Of a DNA stretch of 37,709 nt, positions 24,510-32,117 are shown piece after piece (the stretch's first letter is position 1; the number at the start of each line of letters is the position of its first letter). The stretch comes from Pseudoduganella ginsengisoli (GTDB taxonomy: Bacteria; Pseudomonadota; Gammaproteobacteria; Burkholderiales; Burkholderiaceae_D). The stretch is from positions 1-37,709 of the forward strand of contig NZ_WNLA01000036.1 of NCBI RefSeq assembly GCF_009720865.1. Direction: 5' to 3'. Position numbers and translations under genes: made by a program. The notes beneath the pieces are model-generated. The model saw only the letters and a program-made list of their open reading frames with translations, searched no databases and was not told the DNA's origin.

Positions 24510-25010
24510 TTAAATCGATGGTGACGATTTTGTGTCGGGCAACACTTTTTGTTGCTCCTTGGAAATTGGCATGGGGGCTGCCGCCGGGTGCAGCGGCAGG
24601 GCAGCGCCAGGCGGCGTGGCGGCCGGAGCGGCGGCAGGCAGCAGCTGGCGCAAGATGGCGTCGGCAATGCCGAACGCGCGGCGGCCCGCCATCTGGTCGG
24701 CGACGAGGTTGTCCGCCATGTCCAGCATATCGTCATTGGTTTTATCGCGGTGGCCCGTCTCGTCTTCCTGCAGCACGCGGCCGGAAGCACGCATCTGGTG
24801 CATCATGTGCGAAATAAAGAATGATTCGAACTTGACTGCCGCTTCCGTGGCTTTGGCCTTGTACGCGGGATCAACCGGATTGGCAGCGGCAGCTTCTTCG
24901 GCAGCCTGGGTGGCGGCATCCTTGATGGGGGCCAAGCCGTCCTGTTTTCCCATGCCCAGTTGACGGGGCAGCACAGGCGCCAAACGGTAGTCAGAGTTAT
25001 CCATAGCCAT
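24510..25010 (-). CDS. flgJ: Rod-assembly protein FlgJ, rod-binding domain only
   Basis: The 166-residue product contains only the N-terminal half of classical FlgJ, the rod-capping/rod-binding domain (about 48-128). Family features are AAVKFESFFISHMMHQMR, followed by a helical region with DDMLDMADNLVADQMA and GIADAILRQLLP. The last 35 residues are a Pro/Ala-rich tail. The muramidase half that E. coli FlgJ carries in the same chain is absent. A gene for a GH73 muramidase lies at 32114-32926 instead. Single-domain FlgJ proteins are known in other bacteria. It starts 2 bases after flgI and lies in the usual flgI-flgJ-flgK order. Confidence 0.9.
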   Translation of the reverse strand: MAMDNSDYRLAPVLPRQLGMGKQDGLAPIKDAATQAAEEAAAANPVDPAYKAKATEAAVKFESFFISHMMHQMRASGRVLQEDETGHRDKTNDDMLDMADNLVADQMAGRRAFGIADAILRQLLPAAAPAATPPGAALPLHPAAAPMPISKEQQKVLPDTKSSPSI

Positions 25011-25012
25011 CC

Positions 25013-26128
25013 TCAGATCACAACCAGTTCGCCTTCGATGGCGCCAGCCTGGTCCAGCGCCTGCAGGATGGCCATGATGTCATCCGGCGTGGCGCCCAGG
25101 CTGTTGATGGTGTCAATAATGGTTTGCAGGCGGGCGCCGCCCGGCCATTTGAACGTTTGCGCCGCATTTTGATCGACGCTGACCTGGCTCTGTGCCGATG
25201 CCTGCGTGGTGCCGCCCTGCGACAGCGCATTGGGCTGGCTGACCTTGGTGCTTTCTTCGATCGTGACTTTCAGCGACCCGTGCGTGACGGCGGCAGGGCG
25301 CACCCGCAAGCCTTCCGCAATGACTACCGTGCCGGTGCGGGAGTTGAACACGACTTTCGGCGTTTCATCGCCCACTTCGATCGGCAGCGATTGCAGCTTG
25401 GCCATGAACGCCACGCGCTGCGTGGGGTTTTCCGGCGCCACCACTTCGACGCTGGTGCCGTCCGTGGTGGTAGCGATCTGGCCGAACTGGCGGTTAATGG
25501 AATCCACGATATTCGTCGCGGTCTGGAAATGCGGATGGCGCAACGACAGGCGCACGGACGGCTTCGTAGCAAAATCCGTCGCAATTTCCCGTTCAATGAT
25601 GGCGCCATTCGGGATGCGGCCTGCCGTCGGCGTATTCACCGTGACGGACGACCCGCTTTTGCCGCCGGCGGCAAAACCGCCCACCACGACATTGCCCTGT
25701 GCCAGCGCGTAGGTTTCATTGTCGGCGGCTTTCAGCGGCGTCAGCAGCAAAGTGCCGCCGCGCAAGCTTTTTGCATCGCCCAGCGATGACACCGTGATAT
25801 CGATGGCCTGGCCGCGGCGATAGCCGGGCGGGAATACGGCCGATACCATGACGGCTGCCACGTTCTTGCTTTTCGCATCGGTGCCATCCGGCATTTTTAC
25901 GCCGAATTGCTTGAGCATATTGATGACGGACTGGCTGGCGAATTTCACCTGCGTGGTGTCGCCGGAGCCGGCCAGGCCGACCACCATGCCATAGCCGACC
26001 AGCGGGTTTTCCCGCACGCCTTCCACGGTAATGAGGTTGCGCAGGGTTTGCGCTGCATGGACCGGCATGGCGGCGGACAGCATCGCCGTGGCGGCGAATG
26101 CAAGGGAGGTGAGCAGGCGGTGTTTCAT
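25013..26128 (-). CDS. flgI: Flagellar P-ring protein FlgI
   Basis: FlgI forms the periplasmic P-ring around the rod. The 371-residue product has a signal peptide (about 1-25, ending VHA). The mature start is LRNLITVEGVRENPLVGYG, the typical FlgI opening. Other conserved blocks are MLKQFGVKMP, NVAAVMVSAVFPPG, DITVSSLGDAKSLRGGTLLLTPL (20 residues of it: DITVSSLGDAKSLRGGTLLL) and the C-terminal INSLGATPDDIMAILQALDQ. Length and order are standard. Assembly needs FlgA, which is encoded from the opposite strand at the head of the operon. It starts 9 bases after flgH. Confidence 0.96.
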   Translation of the reverse strand: MKHRLLTSLAFAATAMLSAAMPVHAAQTLRNLITVEGVRENPLVGYGMVVGLAGSGDTTQVKFASQSVINMLKQFGVKMPDGTDAKSKNVAAVMVSAVFPPGYRRGQAIDITVSSLGDAKSLRGGTLLLTPLKAADNETYALAQGNVVVGGFAAGGKSGSSVTVNTPTAGRIPNGAIIEREIATDFATKPSVRLSLRHPHFQTATNIVDSINRQFGQIATTTDGTSVEVVAPENPTQRVAFMAKLQSLPIEVGDETPKVVFNSRTGTVVIAEGLRVRPAAVTHGSLKVTIEESTKVSQPNALSQGGTTQASAQSQVSVDQNAAQTFKWPGGARLQTIIDTINSLGATPDDIMAILQALDQAGAIEGELVVI

Positions 26129-26137
26129 GATGTCACT

Positions 26138-26806
26138 TTAAAACGGCATCAGGGGACCGGTAAAGAAGCGCGTCAGCCAGCCAGGCTGATTGGACTCAGC
26201 CAGCGTGCCGGAACCGGAATAGGCAATACGGGCATTGGCGATGCGCAGCGACGACACCTTGTTGTCGGCATCGATATCGGCTGCGCGCACGTAGCCGCGC
26301 AGGCGGACGAATTCTTCACCCTGGTTCAGGGTCAGTAATTTTTCACCGGCCAGGCGCAGCAGCCCGTTCGGCAACACTTCCTGCACCACGACCGTGATGG
26401 CGCCGGACAGCGCATTGGTTTGCGTGCTGGTGGCGTCGCCGGCAAAGGTGCGGCCGCCATTCAAGTCGATGGCAGCTTTATTGAAGGTTTTGCCCAGCAG
26501 GCTGGGGGCGGCAATCGATACGCCGGAATCCTTGCTGTACTTGGTGCCAGCGGTCTTCGACGCATTGGTGGTTTCTTCCAGCGTCACCGTCACCACGTCG
26601 CCGACGCGGAATGCGCGGCTGTCGGAATACAGCGAGACGCCGGAGTCCGGCGAAAATACGCCGCCGGATGTGCCACGGGACACCGGTTGCGGCGAGCGCC
26701 CCATGGCAGGGGCCTCGTCGAACGGACCCGGCCGCACAGGCGGCGGCTGGATGGCTGCGCAGCCGGTCAACGCAATGGCGACCGCTGCGGACAACAGAGC
26801 TTTCAT
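26138..26806 (-). CDS. flgH: Flagellar L-ring lipoprotein FlgH
   Basis: FlgH forms the outer-membrane L-ring. The 222-residue product has a lipoprotein signal with lipobox LTGC, so Cys16 becomes the lipidated N-terminus. Conserved features are SLYSDSRAFRVGDVVTVTLE, GAITVVVQEVLPNGLLRLAG and the C-terminal RYV-type region (FVRLRGYVRAADID), ending SNQPGWLTRFF. Length is typical. It starts 5 bases after flgG and precedes flgI, as in most flg operons. Confidence 0.96.
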   Translation of the reverse strand: MKALLSAAVAIALTGCAAIQPPPVRPGPFDEAPAMGRSPQPVSRGTSGGVFSPDSGVSLYSDSRAFRVGDVVTVTLEETTNASKTAGTKYSKDSGVSIAAPSLLGKTFNKAAIDLNGGRTFAGDATSTQTNALSGAITVVVQEVLPNGLLRLAGEKLLTLNQGEEFVRLRGYVRAADIDADNKVSSLRIANARIAYSGSGTLAESNQPGWLTRFFTGPLMPF

Positions 26807-26811
26807 GGCAA

Positions 26812-27603
26812 TTACCGTGCGGCCTGGGACAGGTATTGCAGCATGTTTTCCGCTGCCGACAACACCTTGGTATTCATTTCATACGCGCGCTGGGTGGCGA
26901 TCATGTCGACCATTTCTTCCACCACTTGCACGTTCGAGCCTTCCAGCGCGCCTTGCTTCAGCTTGCCGAACTGGTCGGTACCTGGCGCGCCTTCCGTCGG
27001 CGTGCCGGACGACGCGGTTTCTGCAAACAGGTTGTCGCCCAGTGCCTGCAAACCGGCCGGGTTGATGAACGACGTCAAGGTCAGCTGGCCCACGACGGTT
27101 GGCGTCGGGGAGCCGGACGTGGTGGCGGACACGGTACCGTTTTCCGCAATGGTTACGTGCGTGGCATTGGCGGGAATCGTGATTTGCGGCACCAGCGGCA
27201 AGCCGGCCGAATTGACCAGGATGCCGTTCGCATCAAGCTGCAGCTGGCCGGCGCGGGTGAAGGCAGGCTCGCCGTTCGGACGGCGCACTTGCAGGAAGCC
27301 GTTGCCGCTGATGGCCACGTCCAGCGCGTTCGTCGTGGTCTGGATGCTGCCGTTGGTGAAAATCTTGTGCGTACCGGCGATTTGCGTACCGTTACCCAGC
27401 TGCACGCCGGATGGCGACAGCGTGTTGTTGTCCGCACGCTGCGCACCTGGCTGCTGCTCGATCGAATAGTGCAAGTCCTGGAACGATACGCGGTCGCGCT
27501 TGAAGCCGACCGTGTTGGCGTTGGCCAGGTTGTTGGCAATCGCTTGCAGTTTGGCGTCCTGTGCCTGGATACCGGTCTTGCTGATCCACATTGCTGGATT
27601 CAT
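26812..27603 (-). CDS. flgG: Flagellar distal rod protein FlgG
   Basis: FlgG forms the distal rod. The 263-residue product starts MNPAMWISKTGIQAQD and has the family signature NLANANTVGFK at about 26-36. The central region includes ISGNGFLQVRRPNGEPAFT, and the C-terminus has EMVDMIATQRAYEMNTKVLS, the conserved end helix. Size matches the usual 260 residues. A strong AGGAG lies upstream of the ATG within a 56-base gap after flgF, which contains no other recognisable element. Confidence 0.96.
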   Translation of the reverse strand: MNPAMWISKTGIQAQDAKLQAIANNLANANTVGFKRDRVSFQDLHYSIEQQPGAQRADNNTLSPSGVQLGNGTQIAGTHKIFTNGSIQTTTNALDVAISGNGFLQVRRPNGEPAFTRAGQLQLDANGILVNSAGLPLVPQITIPANATHVTIAENGTVSATTSGSPTPTVVGQLTLTSFINPAGLQALGDNLFAETASSGTPTEGAPGTDQFGKLKQGALEGSNVQVVEEMVDMIATQRAYEMNTKVLSAAENMLQYLSQAAR

Positions 27604-27659
27604 GGTGTACTCCTAAAGTGAGGATGCCCGCCCGAAGGCCCTGCACCCTGACTGCTAAA

Positions 27660-28388
27660 TTATCCGCCAACCAAACGGTTGCCAGCTTCAGCCATCTTGT
27701 CGCTGGCCTGGAACATTTTCATTTGCACGTCGAACGTGCGGTTCAAACTCATGACGGCAACCATTTCTTCCACGGCCGACACGTTACTGCCTTCCAGGAA
27801 GCCGCTGCGCACCTGCACGTTGGGATCGGCCTGCAGCGGCTGGCCGTTACGGGCCACCAGCAAGCCCGATGCGTTCTTGGTCAATTCCGACCCTTCCGCA
27901 TTGACCAGCTTGAGCTTGTCCACCACCGTCATGTTCTGGCCGCCCGGCGGCTGGATGGAAATCGTGCCATCCATGCCGAATTCCACGCGCGAGTGGGCCG
28001 GCAGGCGGATCGGGCCGCCGCCGCCGAGGATAGGCAAGCCATTGACCGTCATCGTGCCGTCGGCATCGAGCGTGATGCTGCCGGCGCGCGTATACGCTTC
28101 GCCGCCACCGGCCGTTTGCACGGCAAAGTAGCCATTGCCGCCAATGGCCACGTCGAGGTCGCGGCCCGTGCTTTTCAGCGTGCCAGCCTTGCTGTTGATG
28201 GCGTCGGCCTGCATTTTCGCGCCGTGGCGGTCGTCGTAGCCGTAGCCAGGCATGGCCTGCGTGGTGGCCAGCGCCATGGTGGCGCGGAAGCCGGCCGTGT
28301 CGATGTTCGCCAGGTTGTTGGCGTGCACCTGTTGCCCGCGGAGCGCCAGTTCGGCGCCCGTCAGGGCAGTGTAAATCAAGGCGTCCAT
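27660..28388 (-). CDS. flgF: Flagellar proximal rod protein FlgF
   Basis: FlgF is a proximal rod subunit. The 242-residue product starts MDALIYTALTGAELAL and has NNLANIDTAGFRA in the first helix region, the YTRAGSITLDADGTM block common to FlgE/F/G, and the C-terminal EEMVAVMSLNRTFDVQMKMF. Size and position between flgE and flgG are typical. It starts 13 bases after flgE. Confidence 0.95.
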   Translation of the reverse strand: MDALIYTALTGAELALRGQQVHANNLANIDTAGFRATMALATTQAMPGYGYDDRHGAKMQADAINSKAGTLKSTGRDLDVAIGGNGYFAVQTAGGGEAYTRAGSITLDADGTMTVNGLPILGGGGPIRLPAHSRVEFGMDGTISIQPPGGQNMTVVDKLKLVNAEGSELTKNASGLLVARNGQPLQADPNVQVRSGFLEGSNVSAVEEMVAVMSLNRTFDVQMKMFQASDKMAEAGNRLVGG

Positions 28389-28401
28389 GGGTTACCGTGG
28401 A

Positions 28402-29652
28402 TTACATGGCCTGCATCAGCGATTGCAGCACGGTGCTTTCCGTCTGCAGCACCTTGGAGTTGGCCTGGTAATTGCGCTGCGCCGTCATCAGGCCCACCAG
28501 TTCGGTGGTGACGTCGACGTTCGACTGTTCCAGGGCCGACGTGGTCAGCGCGCCGGCCATGCCCACGCCCGGCGTGGTGTACAGCGGCGTGCCGGATGCC
28601 AGGTTGGCGGACCAGCTGGTGTCGGAAATCGGCGTCAGCGACGATTCCGAAGGGAAGGTCGCCAGTGCGATCTTGCCCACGGTCTGGCGCTGGCCGTTCG
28701 AATACTTGGCGATCAGCGAACCATCCTTGGAAATTTCCGTGCCGGTGAAGTTGCCGGCGCCGTAGCCGTCGGCCTTGTTCACGGAGGTGGTGGCCTCGCC
28801 GGCAAACTGCGTACTGCCGGTATAGTCGACGGTCAGGGTCAGCGGCGTGGTGGCGCCATTGGTTGGCGAAACAGTCAGGGTGGCGGTTTCCGGCTGGCCC
28901 GCGGTGGTCGGGATCAGTGCGCCCTTGCCGTCGAAGGTCAAGACCTTGTCCTGGCTGGCGTCGCCCTGGCCGTCAATCGCGAACGAGACATTGATCGTGT
29001 TGTTGGCCGTCTTGATGAAATACTGCGTGATGCTGTGCTGGTTACCTTGCGCATCGTACACAGTGGACACGCGCGACATGTTGTAGGTGCTAGGGTCGGG
29101 CGTAGTCGGGTTCAGCGGGTCGGTCAGCACGTCTGGCGGCACGAATGCGTGCGCCCCATCTGCGTTCGGAGCTTTCCAGTCGGCCGAGAAATTGCTGGTA
29201 TAGGTCAGCTTGGTCGATACCACGGCAGGAATCTGGCCGGCAGGCACAGTCAAGTCGCCCAGTGGGCCCAGCACGGTCGAGCCTGGCGCTTGCGCGAAAC
29301 CTTGCACGCGGCGGCCGCTCTGGTCAACCAGGAAGCCGTTGGCATCGGAATCAAAGATGCCGACGCGCGTGTATTGCGGCGCGCCCAGGCCATCCTTGAC
29401 GACGAAGAAGCCGCGGCCGTTAATCGACGCATCCATGCCGCGGCCCGTTTGCGTGGTGTTGCCCATGGTGCCGATACTTTGCGAAACGGAACCGATCTTG
29501 GTGCCCGATGCCTGGTCGCCCGCGTACTGCGAAGCAAAGTTGGCGCGGCTGGACTTGAAGCCGAACGTGCCGGCATTGGCGATGTTGTTGGAGAGGGTAC
29601 CCAGTTGTTCGTTAATAGCCTGGATGCCAGACATTGCGATATCGAAGCCCAT
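28402..29652 (-). CDS. flgE: Flagellar hook protein FlgE
   Basis: FlgE builds the hook. The 416-residue product starts MGFDIAMSGIQAINEQLG and has NNIANAGTFGFKSSRANFAS in the D0 helix. It continues with RGFFVVKDGLGAPQYTRVG, middle D1/D2 domains rich in Thr/Asn/Gly, and the C-terminal VGLMTAQRNYQANSKVLQ. Its length is close to the enteric protein (about 400). Hook length is set by FliK, whose C-terminal half is encoded at the right edge of the window. The ATG has AAGGA about 8 bases upstream. A 51-base gap separates it from flgD. Confidence 0.96.
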   Translation of the reverse strand: MGFDIAMSGIQAINEQLGTLSNNIANAGTFGFKSSRANFASQYAGDQASGTKIGSVSQSIGTMGNTTQTGRGMDASINGRGFFVVKDGLGAPQYTRVGIFDSDANGFLVDQSGRRVQGFAQAPGSTVLGPLGDLTVPAGQIPAVVSTKLTYTSNFSADWKAPNADGAHAFVPPDVLTDPLNPTTPDPSTYNMSRVSTVYDAQGNQHSITQYFIKTANNTINVSFAIDGQGDASQDKVLTFDGKGALIPTTAGQPETATLTVSPTNGATTPLTLTVDYTGSTQFAGEATTSVNKADGYGAGNFTGTEISKDGSLIAKYSNGQRQTVGKIALATFPSESSLTPISDTSWSANLASGTPLYTTPGVGMAGALTTSALEQSNVDVTTELVGLMTAQRNYQANSKVLQTESTVLQSLMQAM

Positions 29653-29703
29653 GATGGAGTCCTTTCAGAACAGAAGTAGCAGAGTGATGTGGCTAAAGTT
29701 GAC

Positions 29704-30384
29704 TCAGTTCGTGCTGGCAACCGTGGATTTGCCATTAAAGGCGGAAATGGCGCTCGGCGAGACTTCGCCGACTCCAGCGATGTTCAGCACGACGGCGCCG
29801 CCGGAGCCCAGGCGGACGCTGTTCAGGCGTCCCGTGAGTTCCATCGGTGGGCTTTCCTTGGTGCTGGTTTCAACGCGCATCTTGTAATCGCCATATGGCA
29901 GGCCCAGCGCAGCCGGGTCCAGTACAAATGGCACATTGCCCGCGGCTTGCATGCCGAGGCTGACTTTATGTTCGACGCCATCAACCCCCGTCAAGACCAG
30001 GGTGGTGGCAGTGCTGGGCGAGCCCAGCGTGAAGCTGCCGTGCGCCGGCGTTTCACTGATTTGCACGGTGTCGGCCGACACGGTCAGGTTGGAGCCCACT
30101 TGCGCGCCCAGCGACAGCGCCTGCATGCCTTGCAACACTGTGGCATTGGTGCTGGTCAGCGTCGACAGTTTTTGCAGCGCTTCGGTTTGCGACAGCTGCG
30201 TCAGCTGCGATACGAAGGCGGCCGGGTCGTTTGGCGACAGCGGATCCTGGTTCTGCACTTGCGCCACCAGCAGCTTGGTAAACATCAGCGACGTTTCCGT
30301 GCCGGTCGCCAGTGGGTTCGTGCCAACGGACGACTGGTTGGCCGGTGTCGTGTTGGCGGGAGTGGTAAACAGATTGGTTTGCAT
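29704..30384 (-). CDS. flgD: Flagellar hook-capping protein FlgD
   Basis: FlgD caps the growing hook and is later discarded. The 226-residue product has a disordered Thr/Asn/Pro-rich start, then the conserved FTKLLVAQVQNQDPLSPND at about 34-52, followed by FVSQLTQLSQTEALQKL. The C-terminal half has the beta-rich tudor/FnIII-like domain, with PYGDYKMRVET near 182. Length is typical. It starts 3 bases after flgC and is followed by flgE. Confidence 0.94.
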   Translation of the reverse strand: MQTNLFTTPANTTPANQSSVGTNPLATGTETSLMFTKLLVAQVQNQDPLSPNDPAAFVSQLTQLSQTEALQKLSTLTSTNATVLQGMQALSLGAQVGSNLTVSADTVQISETPAHGSFTLGSPSTATTLVLTGVDGVEHKVSLGMQAAGNVPFVLDPAALGLPYGDYKMRVETSTKESPPMELTGRLNSVRLGSGGAVVLNIAGVGEVSPSAISAFNGKSTVASTN

Positions 30385-30387
30385 GGA

Positions 30388-30804
30388 TTAACCCTCGCCC
30401 AGTTTCAGTAGCGACTGCTGCATGCCGCGGATGCGGCCCAGCACTTCGACATTGGTTTCAAACGCGCGCGCGGCCGACATCATGTCCGTCATTTCCGCCA
30501 CCTGGTTCACGTTGGGATAAAACACCATGCCTTCCGCATTGGCCATTGGATTGCCCGGTTCATACACGCGGCGCAGCGGCTCGTTGCTTTCCACGACGTC
30601 GACCACTTGCACGCGCCCGCCAGCGCCTTCGCCGGCGCCTTCCTGCATCAGCGTGGCAAACACGGGTTTGCGCGCACGGTACGTCTGGCCTTCGCTGCCT
30701 GCCACGGATTCCGCATTGGCGAGGTTGGACGCGACGGTATTGAGTCGCACAGTCTGCGCCGCCATGGCGGAACCGGCAATTTGGGAAATATCTTTAAAGC
30801 TCAT
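30388..30804 (-). CDS. flgC: Flagellar proximal rod protein FlgC
   Basis: FlgC is a proximal rod subunit. The 138-residue product starts MSFKDISQIAGSAMAAQ and has NTVASNLANAESVAG, the rod-family motif. The middle contains YEPGNPMANAEGMVFYPNVN, a hallmark of FlgC, and the end has EMTDMMSAARAFETNVEVL. Size is standard. A 35-base gap separates it from flgB, and it precedes flgD by 3 bases. Confidence 0.96.
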   Translation of the reverse strand: MSFKDISQIAGSAMAAQTVRLNTVASNLANAESVAGSEGQTYRARKPVFATLMQEGAGEGAGGRVQVVDVVESNEPLRRVYEPGNPMANAEGMVFYPNVNQVAEMTDMMSAARAFETNVEVLGRIRGMQQSLLKLGEG

Positions 30805-30839
30805 GATGCGGCCCTCTTGTGGTGGGGTCTAAGTCTGAA

Positions 30840-31202
30840 TTACTGTCCGTTGATGGCTTTGGCCAAGCCCTTCAGCTTCATGTTGATGAAGGTGAGGCTG
30901 GTGCCGAAATCTGTGGAGTTCTGTGAGAACGCGGCCTGTTCTACGCCGATCTCGACGGTGTTGCCGTCGCGGGTAGGGTGGAAGGGCACGCGGAACATGC
31001 GGCCCTGGTCGCCTTCAAATGTAGGTTCGCCTTTTTCCTGGGCCGTGTGGTTGGCCAGCATGGCGCCGAAATCCATGTCCTGGGCCTTGAAGCCCGGCGT
31101 GTTTTCGTTCGCGATATTGGTGGCGAGAATGCGCGTGCGGTCGGCACGCAAATGCAGTGCATCGGCATGCATGCCGATGGCGTCCTTGAAGTTAATTCCC
31201 AT
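30840..31202 (-). CDS. flgB: Flagellar proximal rod protein FlgB
   Basis: FlgB is the base of the proximal rod. The 120-residue product starts MGINFKDAIGMHADALHLRA and contains ILATNIANENTPGFKAQDMD, the typical FlgB signature, and a C-terminal helix ending FINMKLKGLAKAINGQ. I chose ATG 31202 because GGGGGAGG lies about 7 bases upstream and homologues begin there. The same frame continues for 47 more codons, but this is an artefact of an inserted repeat (31217-31315) being open in frame. It is the first gene of the flgB-to-flgL string, facing flgA across about 195 bases. Confidence 0.95.
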   Translation of the reverse strand: MGINFKDAIGMHADALHLRADRTRILATNIANENTPGFKAQDMDFGAMLANHTAQEKGEPTFEGDQGRMFRVPFHPTRDGNTVEIGVEQAAFSQNSTDFGTSLTFINMKLKGLAKAINGQ

Positions 31203-31216
31203 AGCGCCTCCCCCTA

Positions 31217-31315
31217 AGCCCGGTTCAAAATGTCCACAGCGGTGTTGCAGCTCCTCGCCGTGCAGCAGCACTGTCTTCGTCGCTGCGCCTAGCTGTAGCC
31301 ACTTTGAACCAGGCT
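31217..31315 (-). repeat. About 99-bp element with 24-bp imperfect terminal inverted repeats (MITE/REP-like)
   Basis: Left end 31217-31240 and right end 31292-31315 match as inverted repeats at 20 of 24 positions, with the core GGTTCAAA. A 51-base GC-rich middle has a smaller imperfect hairpin (GTGTTGC at 31242-31248 against GCAGCAC at 31265-31271). Three of the four mismatches become G-U pairs in RNA copied as the minus strand, so 23 of 24 positions could pair there. It lies in the divergent flgA/flgB control region, just before the flgB ribosome binding site. No transposase gene is present. That it is a dispersed repeat is inferred from its form; only one copy is visible in this window. Confidence 0.7.
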
Positions 31316-31343
31316 CTAAAAAATGATTGCTGCCCATGTACAA
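31315..31343 (-). promoter_or_regulatory. Candidate flgB operon promoter
   Basis: On the minus strand TTGTAC (31338-31343) is followed after exactly 17 bases by TTTAGA (31315-31320). Transcription would begin at about 31308, inside the right end of the 99-bp repeat, so most of the element would be transcribed as leader RNA of flgB. The -10 match is modest. I found no clear sigma-28 or sigma-54 site in this gap. The remaining stretch (31344-31397) holds no recognised gene and only ordinary upstream sequence of flgA. Confidence 0.35.
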
Positions 31344-31397
31344 TGACTGCGCGGTGCATCGCGCAACGCCACCGATATAGTAAAGGTATTATTGCTC

Positions 31398-32117
31398 ATG
31401 TTCAACAAACCCATTGTACTCCCGTTCGCTCTTTTATTGTCGGTCGGCATGCCAAATCTTTGCATGGCAATATCGACTTCAGACCAGATTGTGGCGCGGG
31501 TGGAACAGGTTGCTAAAGAGTACTTGGCAAAGAGTGCAGAAACAGCGGGATGGCGTGATGCAAAGTTCGATGTGGCCGCTGCCGTCACCCGTGTCATCCC
31601 TTCATGCAAAGGAAAAATCGCCGTGGAAGCCGCCGACGTGCGGCAGCCGACACGCATGCGCCTGATTGCCGAATGCCCCGGCGCCGATGGCTGGAAATAT
31701 GACTTCATCGTGCGCGCAAAAGTCACGGCGACCGTGGCCGTGATGGCGGCCGATGTCGCGGCCGGCAAGCCGGTGATCGGCGCGGACGTCGCGTTTGAAC
31801 AGCGCGACATCACGCTGGTGCCGGACCCGGTCAGCGATGAGGCGGTATTGCTGGGCATGTCGGCGCGGCGTTCGCTGCGCAATGGCGAATTGCTGCGGCA
31901 AAGCATGCTGGTGGAAGCGCAAGTCATCAAGCGGGGCGATCCGGTGCGCATCGTCGCACGGCGCGAACAAATCGAAGTCAGCATGGCAGGGGAGGCGCTG
32001 GATCCCGGTGCGCGCGGCACGGTCATTCGCGTGCGTAACGTCAGTGGCAATGTGATACGGGCTCGTATCACGGGCAGCGGCACAGTGGAACCTGCTGAGC
32101 TGCCCATGGTGAATTAA
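31398..32117 (+). CDS. flgA: Flagellar P-ring assembly chaperone FlgA
   Basis: FlgA is a periplasmic chaperone for P-ring (FlgI) assembly. The 239-residue product has a signal peptide (about 1-24, ending LCMA). It ends with the SAF-like beta domain typical of FlgA, including AADVAAGKPVIGADVAFEQR and a C-terminal VSMAGEALDPGARGTVIRVR block. ATG 31398 is preferred; a TTG at 31392 in the same frame is closer to AAGG (31383-31386) and cannot be excluded. It is divergent from flgB, a common arrangement. Its stop overlaps by 4 bases with the convergent muramidase gene. Confidence 0.92.
   Translation: MFNKPIVLPFALLLSVGMPNLCMAISTSDQIVARVEQVAKEYLAKSAETAGWRDAKFDVAAAVTRVIPSCKGKIAVEAADVRQPTRMRLIAECPGADGWKYDFIVRAKVTATVAVMAADVAAGKPVIGADVAFEQRDITLVPDPVSDEAVLLGMSARRSLRNGELLRQSMLVEAQVIKRGDPVRIVARREQIEVSMAGEALDPGARGTVIRVRNVSGNVIRARITGSGTVEPAELPMVN

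Noticed and set aside
21862..31217. Many plus-strand open frames opposite the flg genes
   Set aside because: All are shadows of flgL to flgB; none has a ribosome binding site and recognisable domain together.
31366..31378. Sigma-28-like -10 (CACCGATATAG) upstream of flgA
   Set aside because: It resembles GCCGATAA, but there is no TAAA-type -35 at the required distance.
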